NCBI RefSeq assembly: GCF_000237925.1
Contig: NC_031495.1
Location: 29,766,679 to 29,830,678 of the forward strand
Reading direction: 5' to 3'
Length of the DNA stretch: 64,000 nucleotides
From: Schistosoma mansoni
Taxonomy: Eukaryota > Platyhelminthes > Trematoda > Strigeidida > Schistosomatidae
Part shown: piece by piece, positions 22,838 to 43,940 of the stretch
Numbering within the stretch: position 1 is the stretch's first letter
How the letters are laid out: each line of letters starts with the position of its first letter
Translations under genes and position numbers: made by a program
Notes under the pieces: model-generated
Seen by the model: the letters and a program-made list of their open reading frames with translations, nothing else
Told to the model about the DNA's origin: nothing
The model's database searches: none

Positions 22838-25800
22838 ATGAATGATCATCCATCAGAACCTCTTGAAGTAGACAGTTTGAACAAATTAAATAGTATTAAT
22901 TTAGGTCATTCTCCAGATAATTGGTCTGATTGGTTTTCCTATATGTCTTTACAGGTTAGTGTAGATCGATTACGTTTTTTCTCAACATTCCTATTCATAC
23001 AGCATTGGTAGACTGGTTTTCTAAAATAATATAGTTTGAATCTGGTTCATTTATCTTTTGTGTGGAGTTGGTTTTCACCTGCCCATCTTACCTTTTTTAT
23101 TTATTTATTCGTCGAATACTGTAGGTCTTTATATAGTCCTTCAAAACAGAAGAATTGTATTACGACTAGTTTAGAGTAAATCGATTACATGCACTATCAT
23201 TATTAAGTAATATTATCAGTCAAAATCAGCTTTCCTTCGTTTATCAGCAGACACTACGGTAGTAATAATTAGTTCCTTGAGGCACGAGTTATGTAGTTCT
23301 TACTGAACTTTAAAGAGTTAGTATTGCGTCGCCAAATATTGTGTATTGCGATAGGACTAGTCGAATTTCTACCGATTGACCAAATTCAGATATCCTAGTA
23401 CGACCCCAATACTGCTCCCCAAACTCCAATAAATCAGAACACAGCCGTTAAACGAGAATTGTTTATGGGGTCAGAAGCAGAACAAAAATTATTTACAGAC
23501 AATGCATATTTATACAGTTAAGATGACTGTGAATATTAACCAATAGCAAAACGACACGTCAAGGTTATAGTTAGGACAACTGTAAATATTAACCAATAGG
23601 AAATAACATGTGGAATATGTGAAAAGTCTGAAAACATACCACTTTACGTTCGAATTAGACTCAATATAATTTTTGGGATATTCTTGTGAATATCCTAACA
23701 CCTCCCCTTGGGAAAAGTTAATAGCGACGCAACTGAGGGTTTACTTGTAATTTCTTTGGTTGTCTCCGTTTGCGCTTTGACCACCTTCGAGGTAACAACC
23801 GAGAACCAGAAGGATGTTCTGCTTGAGTAGATGACTCAGTTGTTTCTGTTGTAGATATTGGCGGAAGTTGAAAAGTATCCAACAGTAAGTCGAGTGGAAC
23901 GCGTTTCGTAATTTCACCTTTTTCTTTGGCTTCTCTTGGCCGTAGTTGATTATAGTGCCTGGTCCAGATTTCTTGGTTCACTCTGACATCATACATGACG
24001 TTCCCCTGTCTCTTCGTGACTTCACCCTCTATCCATCTATCATATCCGTGTCTGTAGTCCCGCGCATACACTTTCGCGCCAACTTCGTAGGGAATTCGAG
24101 TATTCTGCATTTGAGTACTCTGCTGGGCTAATCGCATGGGTGTCATTGCACTATGAACTGTTCGTAGCTTTCGTCTCATAAGCATCTCCGCAGGGGATTT
24201 GAAGTCTGGTAATAAGTCATGTGGAGCCGTCCGGAACACAACTAGAAATCGTTCTATGATACCGTGTGTGGTCCCCTCCCCTCTTGCTTTAAGCATGGCT
24301 CGTTTGAATGTATCGACAAACCTTTCAGCTTGTCCATTAGATTGCGGGTGGTAGGGCGGAGAACGGACATGGTTGATCGAGTTTTGCAAGCGAAATTCTC
24401 GGAATTGGCTGGATGTGAACTGCGAGCCATTGTCTGTTACTATTGTTTCTGGAAGACCATGCTGAGCGAAGATGTGATTAAGGAGTTTGATGGTTCGAGT
24501 TACAGAGGGTGGTGCAATCGGCAATATCTCCGGTCATTTGGAGGAGTCAAGCATGCATCTCCTGCTGAGAAACGTTACGGTCAGATCGAGAAAGAAGCCT
24601 TAGCTCTAATTTTTGCTGTCCGGCGATTCGACAAATTCATTTACGGGCGCCGTTTCATTTCGCTCACAGACCATAAGCCGTTGTTATCAATCTTTGGATC
24701 AAAGAAAAGCATTCCTGTCCATTCTGCTAATCGTCTTCAACGTTAGGCGTCGGCGTTACTGGGCTACGACTTCGACATCCAGTATCGACGTTCCGAAGAT
24801 TTCGGTCAAGCGGATGCACTGTCTAAACTTATCAGTAACCACTCTACCACTGATGAGGACTCACTCATAGCCACAATATCAACGGAAGATGATTTTGGTG
24901 CTACACTATTTGCGAATGCCGTTCGAGCTATGCCTGTTACAGCTGAAGACGTTCGGGAAGCTACCAGAGACGACCCGATAATTCAAGAAGCAATCACCTA
25001 TGTTCAGAGCCGATGGCCAGTTAAGCAGCTCAGTGGTGAGATGCAACATCTAGCGAATCGTCGCAGCTCTCTTTGTGTTTTCAACGACTGTCTGATGTTC
25101 GGTGATCGTGTAGTAATTCCAACAATCCTACGTGCCAAGGTCCTACGCCAATTTCACTCTGGACATCCAGGGGTAAACCGTATGAAATCCATCGCTCGGA
25201 GCTACGCATATTGGCCGAACATGGACAAGCAGATTGTCGACTTCGTCAAAAGATGTTCACATTGTCAAACAGCTGCGAAACATTCCCCTAAGTTACCACC
25301 AGTACCCTGGCCCAAGTCAGAAAAGCTCTGGTCGCGAGTGCACATTGATTTCGCTGGACCCCTAGATGGCACCACATATCTGATACTGGTTGACTCCTCC
25401 AAATGACCGGAGATATTGCCGATTGCACCACCCTCTGTAACTCGAACCATCAAACTCCTTAATCACATCTTCGCTCAGCATGGTCTTCCAGAAACAATAG
25501 TAACAGACAATGGCTCGCAGTTCACATCCAGCCAATTCCGAGAATTTCGCTTGCAAAACTCGATCAACCATGTCCGTTCTCCGCCCTACCACCCGCAATC
25601 TAATGGACAAGCTGAAAGGTTTGTCGATACATTCAAACGAGCCATGCTTAAAGCAAGAGGGGAGGGGACCACACACGGTATCATAGAACGATTTCTAGTT
25701 GTGTTCCGGACGGCTCCACATGACTTATTACCAGACTTCAAATCCCCTGCGGAGATGCTTATGAGACGAAAGCTACGAACAGTTCATAGTGCAATGACAC

Positions 25801-27072
25801 CCATGCGATTAGCCCAGCAGAGTACTCAAATGCAGAATACTCGAATTCCCTACGAAGTTGGCGCGAAAGTGTATGCGCGGGACTACAGACACGGATATGA
25901 TAGATGGATAGAGGGTGAAGTCACGAAGAGACAGGGGAACGTCATGTATGATGTCAGAGTGAACCAAGAAATCTGGACCAGGCACTATAATCAACTACGG
26001 CCAAGAGAAGCCAAAGAAAAAGGTGAAATTACGAAACGCGTTCCACTCGACTTACTGTTGGATACTTTTCAACTTCCGCCAATATCTACAACAGAAACAA
26101 CTGAGTCATCTACTCAAGCAGAACATCCTTCTGGTTCTCGGTTGTTACCTCGAAGGTGGTCAAAGCGCAAACGGAGACAACCAAAGAAATTACAAGTAAA
26201 CCCTCAGTTGCGTCGCTATTAACTTTTCCCAAGGGGAGGTGTTAGGATATTCACAAGAATATCCCAAAAATTATATTGAGTCTAATTCGAACGTAAAGTG
26301 GTATGTTTTCAGACTTTTCACATATTCCACATGTTATTTCCTATTGGTTAATATTTACAGTTGTCCTAACTATAACCTTGACGTGTCGTTTTGCTATTGG
26401 TTAATATTCACAGTCATCTTAACTGTATAAATATGCATTGTCTGTAAATAATTTTTGTTCTGCTTCTGACCCCATAAACAATTCTCGTTTAACGGCTGTG
26501 TTCTGATTTATTGGAGTTTGGGGAGCAGTATTGGGGTCGTACTAGGATATCTGAATTTGGTCAATCGGTAGAAATTCGACTAGTCCTAGCGCAATACGCT
26601 ATACCATTAAATGAAGGTAGGGTACTAAACTGATGAAAAACAGCTCTATCTTTTCAACCCATCCCGTTAAATAATAAAAAAAAATATATAAGCTACTGTA
26701 ATTTATACCTGTAAACAAATGGTTGTTCAGTGGCAGTAACACAGGATGCCATAGCTGAATAAATTATATCGCTGCCAACGCAAAACTGTCCTGAAGTGAG
26801 TATACAATTGTAACTTTATGATTGTTCTCGATGCATTATTGCACGCATTGTTCTTTTTATTTACTGTTTTTCAGTTCGTATTATATGTAGCTAAAAGTCC
26901 GTGGGAATTTCTTACATCTGTATTGATAATCCTTACACCTCTCATGATAATTTGTGCTTATTGTTCATATAAGCTGGCTAAAGAATTGAAACGTCAAGAA
27001 GCGGATCAAAAGATGAAGGCTAGACGTACAGCTGCCATTAACAAATCTAAGAAGCAAGTCAAAGTGGACTAA
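22838..27072 (+). CDS. SMIM15: SMIM15-like small integral membrane protein, 2 exons
   Basis: Exons: 22838-22954 (39 codons, ends CAG|gttagt) and 26875-27072, joined in phase 0 after TTTTTCAG, for 104 residues. Exon 2 gives AKSPWEFLTSVLIILTPLMI, one transmembrane helix, followed by the highly charged tail KLAKELKRQEADQKMKARR. This matches human SMIM15 as I recall it ([20 protein letters not shown], then SWKLAKMIEAREKEQKKK). SMIM15 is a 74-residue conserved protein of unknown function. This version has about 30 extra N-terminal residues (MNDHPSEPLEVDSLNKLNSI), mostly polar. The ATG immediately follows a strong acceptor (TTATTATTTTACTTTAG), so an upstream leader exon or trans-splicing is likely. 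The intron contains the palindromic gypsy element. AATAAA at 27179 is a likely poly(A) signal. Confidence 0.85.
23343..23700 (-). repeat. LTR, left arm (inverted)
   Basis: Mirror image of 26240-26597. On the - strand it ends ...CGCAATACA. A TGGCGAC sequence follows within about 10 nt (23321-23331). That start is common in gypsy primer sites, so sequence beyond the LTR may be internal element sequence and not host. Confidence 0.8.
23718..24550 (-). pseudogene. Inverted copy of the integrase C-terminal half
   Basis: 268 codons identical to 25416-26222, read on the opposite strand, including TDNGSQFTSSQF. It has no upstream pol to be expressed from. The junction at 24550 abuts RNase H sequence of the opposite strand. 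Confidence 0.9.
24551..26222 (+). pseudogene. Gypsy pol fragment: RNase H and integrase
   Basis: It is one continuous frame with two stops: TAG at 24744-24746 and TGA at 25404-25406, both at positions where the family normally has Trp. It starts abruptly inside RNase H (SPAEKRYGQIEKEALALIF, then LTDHKPLLSIF). It continues through the integrase zinc finger (FHSGHPGVNRMKS, then CSHCQTAA), the core (HIDFAGPLDGTTY, TDNGSQFTSSQF, SNGQAERFVDTFK) and the basic C-terminus (RRWSKRKRRQPKK). It is a different gypsy lineage from the element at 5428, closer to Gulliver/Saci-like schistosome elements; that naming is inference. Confidence 0.88.
26240..26597 (+). repeat. LTR, right arm
   Basis: Begins TGTTAGGATATTC directly after the polypurine tract AAGGGGAGG (26231-26239). 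About 358 bp, ending near CGCAATAC. The terminal CA is not seen in this copy but is present in the left copy. Confidence 0.8.
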
Positions 27073-27840
27073 GTAAATTAATTTAAGAGACATTTTAGTT
27101 ATTACACAGTTACATAACTTTGGTTAACTCATTGATTTCTTTTAAATTGAGAACGTGTTTTATTAGTTAGTATAAACTAATAAATTTTTTGATTATTGAT
27201 ACTTAAAAACCTAAATTTGGGTTGATTTTTTTCTTATCTATGTAATAAAATATATTTAGAATTCGGCTGCTCATTTCTGGCCCAGTGTTCAACTTTTTGT
27301 AGTTTTTCTACTTGTTTCTCTCTTGCTCTCTCTAAACATTGATAACATTAATTAGATTTGTCAACTAAAGTATTAAATAAGAAAAATTGGTTCATCGAAG
27401 AGTTCTCTTTTCGGCGAATTCATTTTCAAAGCTGTACAATCCACAAATATATACTTATTTTTCAGGATGATAATTGCAATAATAATGATGATAAACTTCT
27501 GTTAGACATAGTAACATTGAGGTAGAATAAACAAAGGTATTCAAAATTTTTCTTTAGATAAACAGGGAAACTAATAATATTTTGACTGTTAAGGACTTAA
27601 ATATTCATCATAAAGATAGATAAGGAAATCATAATTGAGAAAGGATGGCTCAGCAGGATAAGATAAAATGTTGAAATTGAGATGAAATGTAATCAAGAGG
27701 ATCATAAAAACAGAAATAAACCAGTTGTGGGGGTAGAAGGTTTAAGGAGAAGATGGGTCTGAAAAAAAATTGTGAGACATTATGACCATGATAGAAGAAT
27801 TCTGGTTTTCCCAGATGTATAGCTATTGCTTCTGCAATGT
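27073..27840. other. SMIM15 3' UTR and intergenic, no gene seen
   Basis: Contains AATAAA at 27179-27184, then A-rich sequence without recognisable features. Confidence 0.5.
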
Positions 27841-27847
27841 TAAGATG

Positions 27848-28372
27848 CTATATGAATCCCTTTGGAAGACTTCTATTTACCTCGTAGATGACTTTGAACG
27901 CAGAGTCTGTCTTGATTGAGTGACCTGTGTTCACAAGGTGTTCGATTATTAAACTTCTTATTGAATCGTTCCCGCCTCTTCTTAGCCACGCCGGGTAATG
28001 TTCTTGAATTCTTTTGAATAAATTACTCATCGAATGACCTATATATCTGGCTGCCCATGTGCAAGTAAATTGGTAAATGAACATTGAGTTCGTCAGATGA
28101 GATAATTTATCCTTACGATTTTTGATGAACAATGATCGGCCAGAGAATACTATTCATAACATTGCTGCGAAAAACGTTCTTTTTGAAGAATCAGAAATTC
28201 TCCGCTTTAAGACGTTTGTAGCTCTATCACCCTTAAAGTCAGTGTTCATGTATAATGTTTTCTTTTCGACTGAAGTTATATATTTTAGGCGGTTTCGGTT
28301 TTATGTTCTTATCAGTGAATATTGAAGGATACCCGCTTTTGATAAGTATTTCCTTCAAGAGGCCCAGTTCTC
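27848..28372 (-). mobile_element. Penelope-like element fragment with GIY-YIG endonuclease
   Basis: At 28132-27848 the - strand encodes about 94 residues including YQFTCTWAARYIGHSMSNLF and IQEHYPAWLRRGG, the GIY-YIG-type endonuclease at the C-terminus of Penelope-like pol proteins (here YQFTC...ARYIG). Upstream, 28380-28250 reads ELGLLKEILIKSGYPSIF and KPKPPKIYNFSRKE, the RT-endonuclease linker of the same family. A stop near 28250 and a frame change separate the two parts. The RT core is absent. Confidence 0.8.
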
Positions 28373-28397
28373 CATCTAGTCCCGAGGTCTTAGATGA

Positions 28398-28648
28398 AGA
28401 ATTGGGCCTCTTGAAGGAAATATTATTTACTTATTTATTTAAACACATAAACATGGGTACAAGAATGCACTAAACAGATATACGCCACGTAAATCATTCG
28501 ATTTGTGTGAGGCCTGGGATACTGCCTGGGTGCCCAAAGCGAAGCGGGCTTGAAGGAAATACTTATCAAAAAGCAGGTATCCTTCAATATTCATTAATAA
28601 GAACATAAAACCGAAACCGCCTAAAATACATAACTTCAGTCGAAAACA
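28398..28648 (+). mobile_element. Second Penelope-like fragment, inverted, split by a SINE
   Basis: 28398-28422 plus 28562-28648 are the reverse complement of 28257-28371, with a few changes. Together they form a hairpin with arms of about 115 bp and a 26-nt loop (28372-28397). Head-to-head fragments of this kind are known for Penelope-like elements. The SINE at 28423-28548 interrupts this arm. Confidence 0.75.
28423..28548 (-). mobile_element. 5'-truncated SINE with 13-bp target duplication
   Basis: Flanked by CTTGAAGGAAATA at 28410-28422 and 28549-28561. On the - strand it matches the 3' part of the SINE at 14660-14785 (GGCAGTATC, CCTCACACAAATC, GTGTTTAAATAAATAA) and keeps the AT-rich tail. 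Confidence 0.85.
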
Positions 28649-28649
28649 A

Positions 28650-31065
28650 AAGATATGGTTGCTCCTTTGTACTATTTAAACTTGGATTAATTCTGATATG
28701 GTTATTTGTTCTCTGGAGAAGCGGCTTACATTGGGTCACGAAACGTCAGAAAATATAACTTTCTACTCATTGGGATATTACAAATATATTATTTTATGTA
28801 TAACAATCTACCCAATGCTCAATTTATTCGACGTTTCTTACTTAGTGTTTCAATGGGTGTATTCTTTTAACTTAAGTATTCAGCGGAAATTATCAAAGTA
28901 TATATATCTCTCTTTACAATAATTTATTACTTCCTACTGTCATGTTTATAAAATGGTCAGATTTTTTATCATATAAACCAGTGCAGTCCTTAAGAATGTT
29001 TTTCATACGTTATTCTAATCAATGTATGGGTATACGTATGTTCCAATCATTACAAAGTTAGCCTACACGTTATTTATTTGTTTGTATGTTCTTTCTGCGA
29101 CACAAATACTGTTAGACAGTAGATAAAACACGCTTCGTCAATCTCCAATTTGTTCATTTTTAAATTGGATTTTCTTTTTTAGATAGATTAGTAAACCTGT
29201 CTCATTATTTGCTTGGTACTCAGTACATGTCTACTGTTGAAAATAAAACAGTGCGAATTCAATCAATAAACGTTGTAATCCTTGTTTTACAGAAGCTAAA
29301 TACAAATGTATTGCTTCAAAGTTATATTGAAATTGAACAGACTCAGATAACTGTTGTCTTTTTTATTCATTCATAACAGGAATTTCCATTATTTTCTTGT
29401 TCTTATGATATCCATACACTGACTCTCTTCATTATCAACAAGACAGTTTCTTTTCATCCTTCAAAACAACAGGATATTGGGTTGCATATATCACTTTAGA
29501 TAATCTATTCTTGTCATCGAAATCCACGTCTTATAGCGCTAAATTCAACAACTGTCTACTAAATAAATTATCCATGGTACATTTTTTTTAGATTAATATT
29601 ACTTTAAATTCAGTTGTATGGGATCTTTTTTTATCATTTATTATTATATTCACTCATCATTCCTTTTTTGCTTTTGGTTTTGCAGATATGAGAGAACTTT
29701 AATAATCTGATGAACATCGTTGCGCCAACTCTCAGTTGTGTAGACTGTTCCAGAATATGTGATCTTTTCTCTTTTTTATAGAACTCTTTTCATTTGTGTA
29801 ATAAACCGTTTTAATTTGTATTTATGTGTAAATTTGATGGAAATGTTTATTAAGATCGGGGCTAAACAATGTATGCACGTATACTGAATCGTCGTATTGT
29901 TAAACTCAATTTATAGTGTGTAATATTATGGATTTTTTAATCTTTATTTTGTCCAATTTATTTTCTACGTGAAAAATTTTTGCTTTTGTTATTATCTCTG
30001 GTTGTTCTTTTCAGTTCTTTTACATAGTACATACTAATGATAATTTGGAATTTCGTATTTGTCCGATAAGAATGCGATGTTTGCTGTCCACAAGGATCAC
30101 TTGTGCCGTCTAATACTTGGTAAAGTGCCCTATCAAGAATGAGGTTTCTAAGTCTCAGAGCAATATGTGGGGTAGCTGGCTACAACTAAAATTCATAAAA
30201 ATTTCCGGAATAAAGTGGCGTGTTGTATTTGGTACGGTATTACGAATTAATCCTTGTGATATGATAGCAAATTCAAATCAACAATCCAAAGACCTATTTT
30301 ATCTAGTGGGACTATGTCGTATGTAAAACTTGCTATAGCACTTTTCAGACAAGTTTAACTTAAAGTTGAAAATACAAACTCGTTATTTATCAGTACAATA
30401 CAAACTTTATTATTAATAAGTATAGCGTTACTCAGAAAACTTAAAGGTCCAGTGTTAAAAGGCAACTAAGTAATCCATTGAAAGCTATTAAACAGGGTTC
30501 CCTCTCAAAGAACTTATTCGAAATTCTGAGACCGATAAGCAACATATCACATAAACTACAATATAACTAAAATACATAAAGAGGGTTTGTTCTTTTGACC
30601 AATTCTGTCATTTACGCTATGGTCAAATAGGTAAGATTTGCTTGCAATTAGACGTGTCATCTTTGTTCGGGAATGCTTTACTCATGATGAGTTTGATTTG
30701 CAGTGAACTCATTATGAGACTTACAGAAACGAGACTTTCGGTTTTACCTCGAGAGTTATTTTCATACCCACTACTAGTTCAACAAGTTCTATAAACAATT
30801 GAACTATGCAGCTGATGGAATCACAATTAAATCCATTTAACGGCAAAACTGATGAATGGGTAACTAGTCGAATTTACTGAAGGGGTTGGGTACATATACA
30901 TTCAAGCAATATTTTCATGAATTTCGAGCCCTTAATTTGAGGCTTCTAAATAATTGTAAACAAAACGACGTATTGGGATGCTGTTTAACTCATATAACGA
31001 GTAGATTATAATCAAGATTTTAAATATTTGGTGATTCACATTCGCTTATGAATATTGACTCGCTA
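28650..31065. other. No gene seen
   Basis: AT-rich intergenic sequence with no recognisable coding motif or RNA gene on either strand. Confidence 0.45.
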
Positions 31066-31069
31066 TTTG

Positions 31070-31600
31070 TATCGGCACTTTCAGTCATTGTATTTGTTAT
31101 ATCTCGAAAAGAACTACGAATGGCAATTTTCGAGGACTATTTACGGACCAATATGATACACATATTTTCTATTGTATAATTGCTAAGTAACTAGCCTATT
31201 CATATTCATGTTCCTCTTATTATAAGCTTTATTTTGACCCATAGACTGTTATTATATGATTTGCTGTTCTTGAGTTATCCTCAGTCTGTTAATTACTGTT
31301 CCTCACATTTGACCAAATCTTGTTTCCTATCTTGTTGTACGACGTGGTCTGTCTGTTTAGTATATAAACTCAGTATGTTTGAAAATAATGATTCATATTG
31401 CAAGGCTGTTGTTGGTGTTCTGGACTTAACTGGCTGGGCTAGGCAGATAGCAGGACTGACAAGTGCTCTTGACTGCTCTTACGGGTTTCATGTGTCACTG
31501 GTCCGATCGATAATTCGCTGCTCTTCAATTGGCGGCTTATCACGTCATATGTATAAACAGGGCACTCAGGCACAGAAGTCATAACAGTATTATAGTTATA
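31070..31600 (+). repeat. Interspersed LTR-like repeat, copy 1
   Basis: Shares long blocks with the reverse complement of 38450-38990: TATTGTATAATTG, TTCATGTTCCTCTTATTATA, CTTGAGTTATCCTCAGTCT, GTTCTGGACTTAAC, ACGGGTTT. A TATAAA box lies in the middle. The 116-residue open stretch inside has no known motif. Could be a solo LTR; ends not defined. Confidence 0.6.
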
Positions 31601-33118
31601 AATGATGTTCAGTCTATTCTAGTTTATAAATTTGGATATCTATGACACCTAACCCTAATTCGAAAGGTTAAGAGACAAACCCGCATTATAAGTTCAGTGT
31701 ATTAGAAGGTTTTCATGAAGTAAATCTAATTGACTTTCGAAGGTGGACTTGACATTTCATTTGCTGCAGATCAGTTCCGATTACCAAATCATAAATGAGC
31801 AGCTTCACTCTACTGTGAAGGTAATAATCGTTTGTCAACAAATATTGTCGTTGAATAACCTAATCAATATGTATGGTTTGACAATTATGATAAGTATACT
31901 TTTTAACCAATTACATTCATGTTTATATTATTCGAACTTTGTATAATGAAGTGACTGACGAAAATTCATTTTCTGACTTATTCATTCCAACACGACATAG
32001 GCTGTGTAAAGCGATCTAATGGTTCGAATAAATTATTGTCCTCTTTTTTTATTAGCAATAAACATAGTCTATTCAAAATGTATAGACTATTTTATTCATC
32101 ACCCGACATTATTTAGCGAAGTCATGATATTCAGGCTTTTTGAAGGCACAGAGAGTAGTGATCATGCCCTTCAAGTTTATTGCCCATAATCTATATACAA
32201 TATCCAATTTTATTCATTTATCACATAGTCACTAAGATCTCAGCGCTAGTCGGAGGTATGAGCTGTGTTCTGTAAACAAAGAAATGTATCTGATACCCAA
32301 AGTTTTTAAGTAATGCTACAGATTACGTACGAATATTTATGAAGGGTGATATAAATTCAATAAGAGTAAATGGCATTTAGCGTCTAACAAACATTTTGTT
32401 ATTCGTTGCCTGTTGAAGAACATTAGATCCCAAAAAGTACAGTATTACCCTAAGTTTAATAATGACGGCCTAGGATGAGACTTTTTATAATGCATTCTTC
32501 CCGATAGTTCTCTAGCTGATTATATTTTATGGTAAAAACTGTTCTCATTAACCCAATTTTCATAAATTAATAACAACCAAGTTTTAGTCAGTAATTTTAT
32601 TAGAAAAACTAGGTGTTCTGAACTTCCAGATATCCAAAGTAGTCATTAATTATAAATCATCAGATAACAAAACGGGTATTATGATCAATGTCTGTCATTT
32701 ATCTAGGATCTTTAAAAACCTGACTCCTAAAAGATTATGCAATAGTGTACTTAATTCTTTCGCATATATGGCCAAGCTAAAGCATATACGATCCTGTTTC
32801 CACGAGAATACGTATTTCTTCAAGATTACATAGACAGTTTGTCAATAGTTCCCGGGAAATATGAAGTCTAAATCTACAGTTCTTTACGATCAGCTACACA
32901 TCGAGATTTGGATCGTTTCACAGTGAAGACAACAAAAGTCAAACAAAATAATTAAGAATTTATTTTGAACTTATAATTAAAAAAATATGGAATATTAGTT
33001 AGATTGGCGAAATCATATTATTATTTATCATTGAAATCAAGGGAGTTTAAATTTTACCATTGATTAGTTACTAAATCAACTTTAATTGGACCAGTCATTA
33101 ATCAATCATTGATTAGAA
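31601..33118. other. No gene seen; 3' flank of the ALDH9 gene
   Basis: On the - strand AATAAA occurs at 32959-32964, a candidate poly(A) signal about 155 bp past the ALDH9 stop. Nothing else recognised. Confidence 0.45.

Positions 33119-43940
<10,822 letters not shown>

Larger units (their letters stand above)
23343..26597. mobile_element. Palindromic, rearranged Ty3/gypsy element
   Basis: The left arm 23343-24550 is the reverse complement of the right arm 25390-26597 (coordinates sum to 49940). The arms are 1,208 bp and only one mismatch was noticed (23351/26589). Each arm holds an LTR and the integrase C-terminal half. The 839-bp centre (24551-25389) holds RNase H and integrase N-terminal sequence on the + strand, continuous with the right arm. 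The expected 5' half (gag, protease, RT) is replaced by an inverted copy of the 3' half. No target duplication is evident. It lies in the SMIM15 intron. Confidence 0.92.

Noticed and set aside
24264-24746. 160-codon ORF as a novel protein
   Set aside because: It is antisense integrase from the inverted arm fused to RNase H sequence across the palindrome junction.
31234-31584. 116-codon ORF as a host gene
   Set aside because: It lies in an interspersed repeat with a diverged inverted copy at 38450-38990 and has no known motif.
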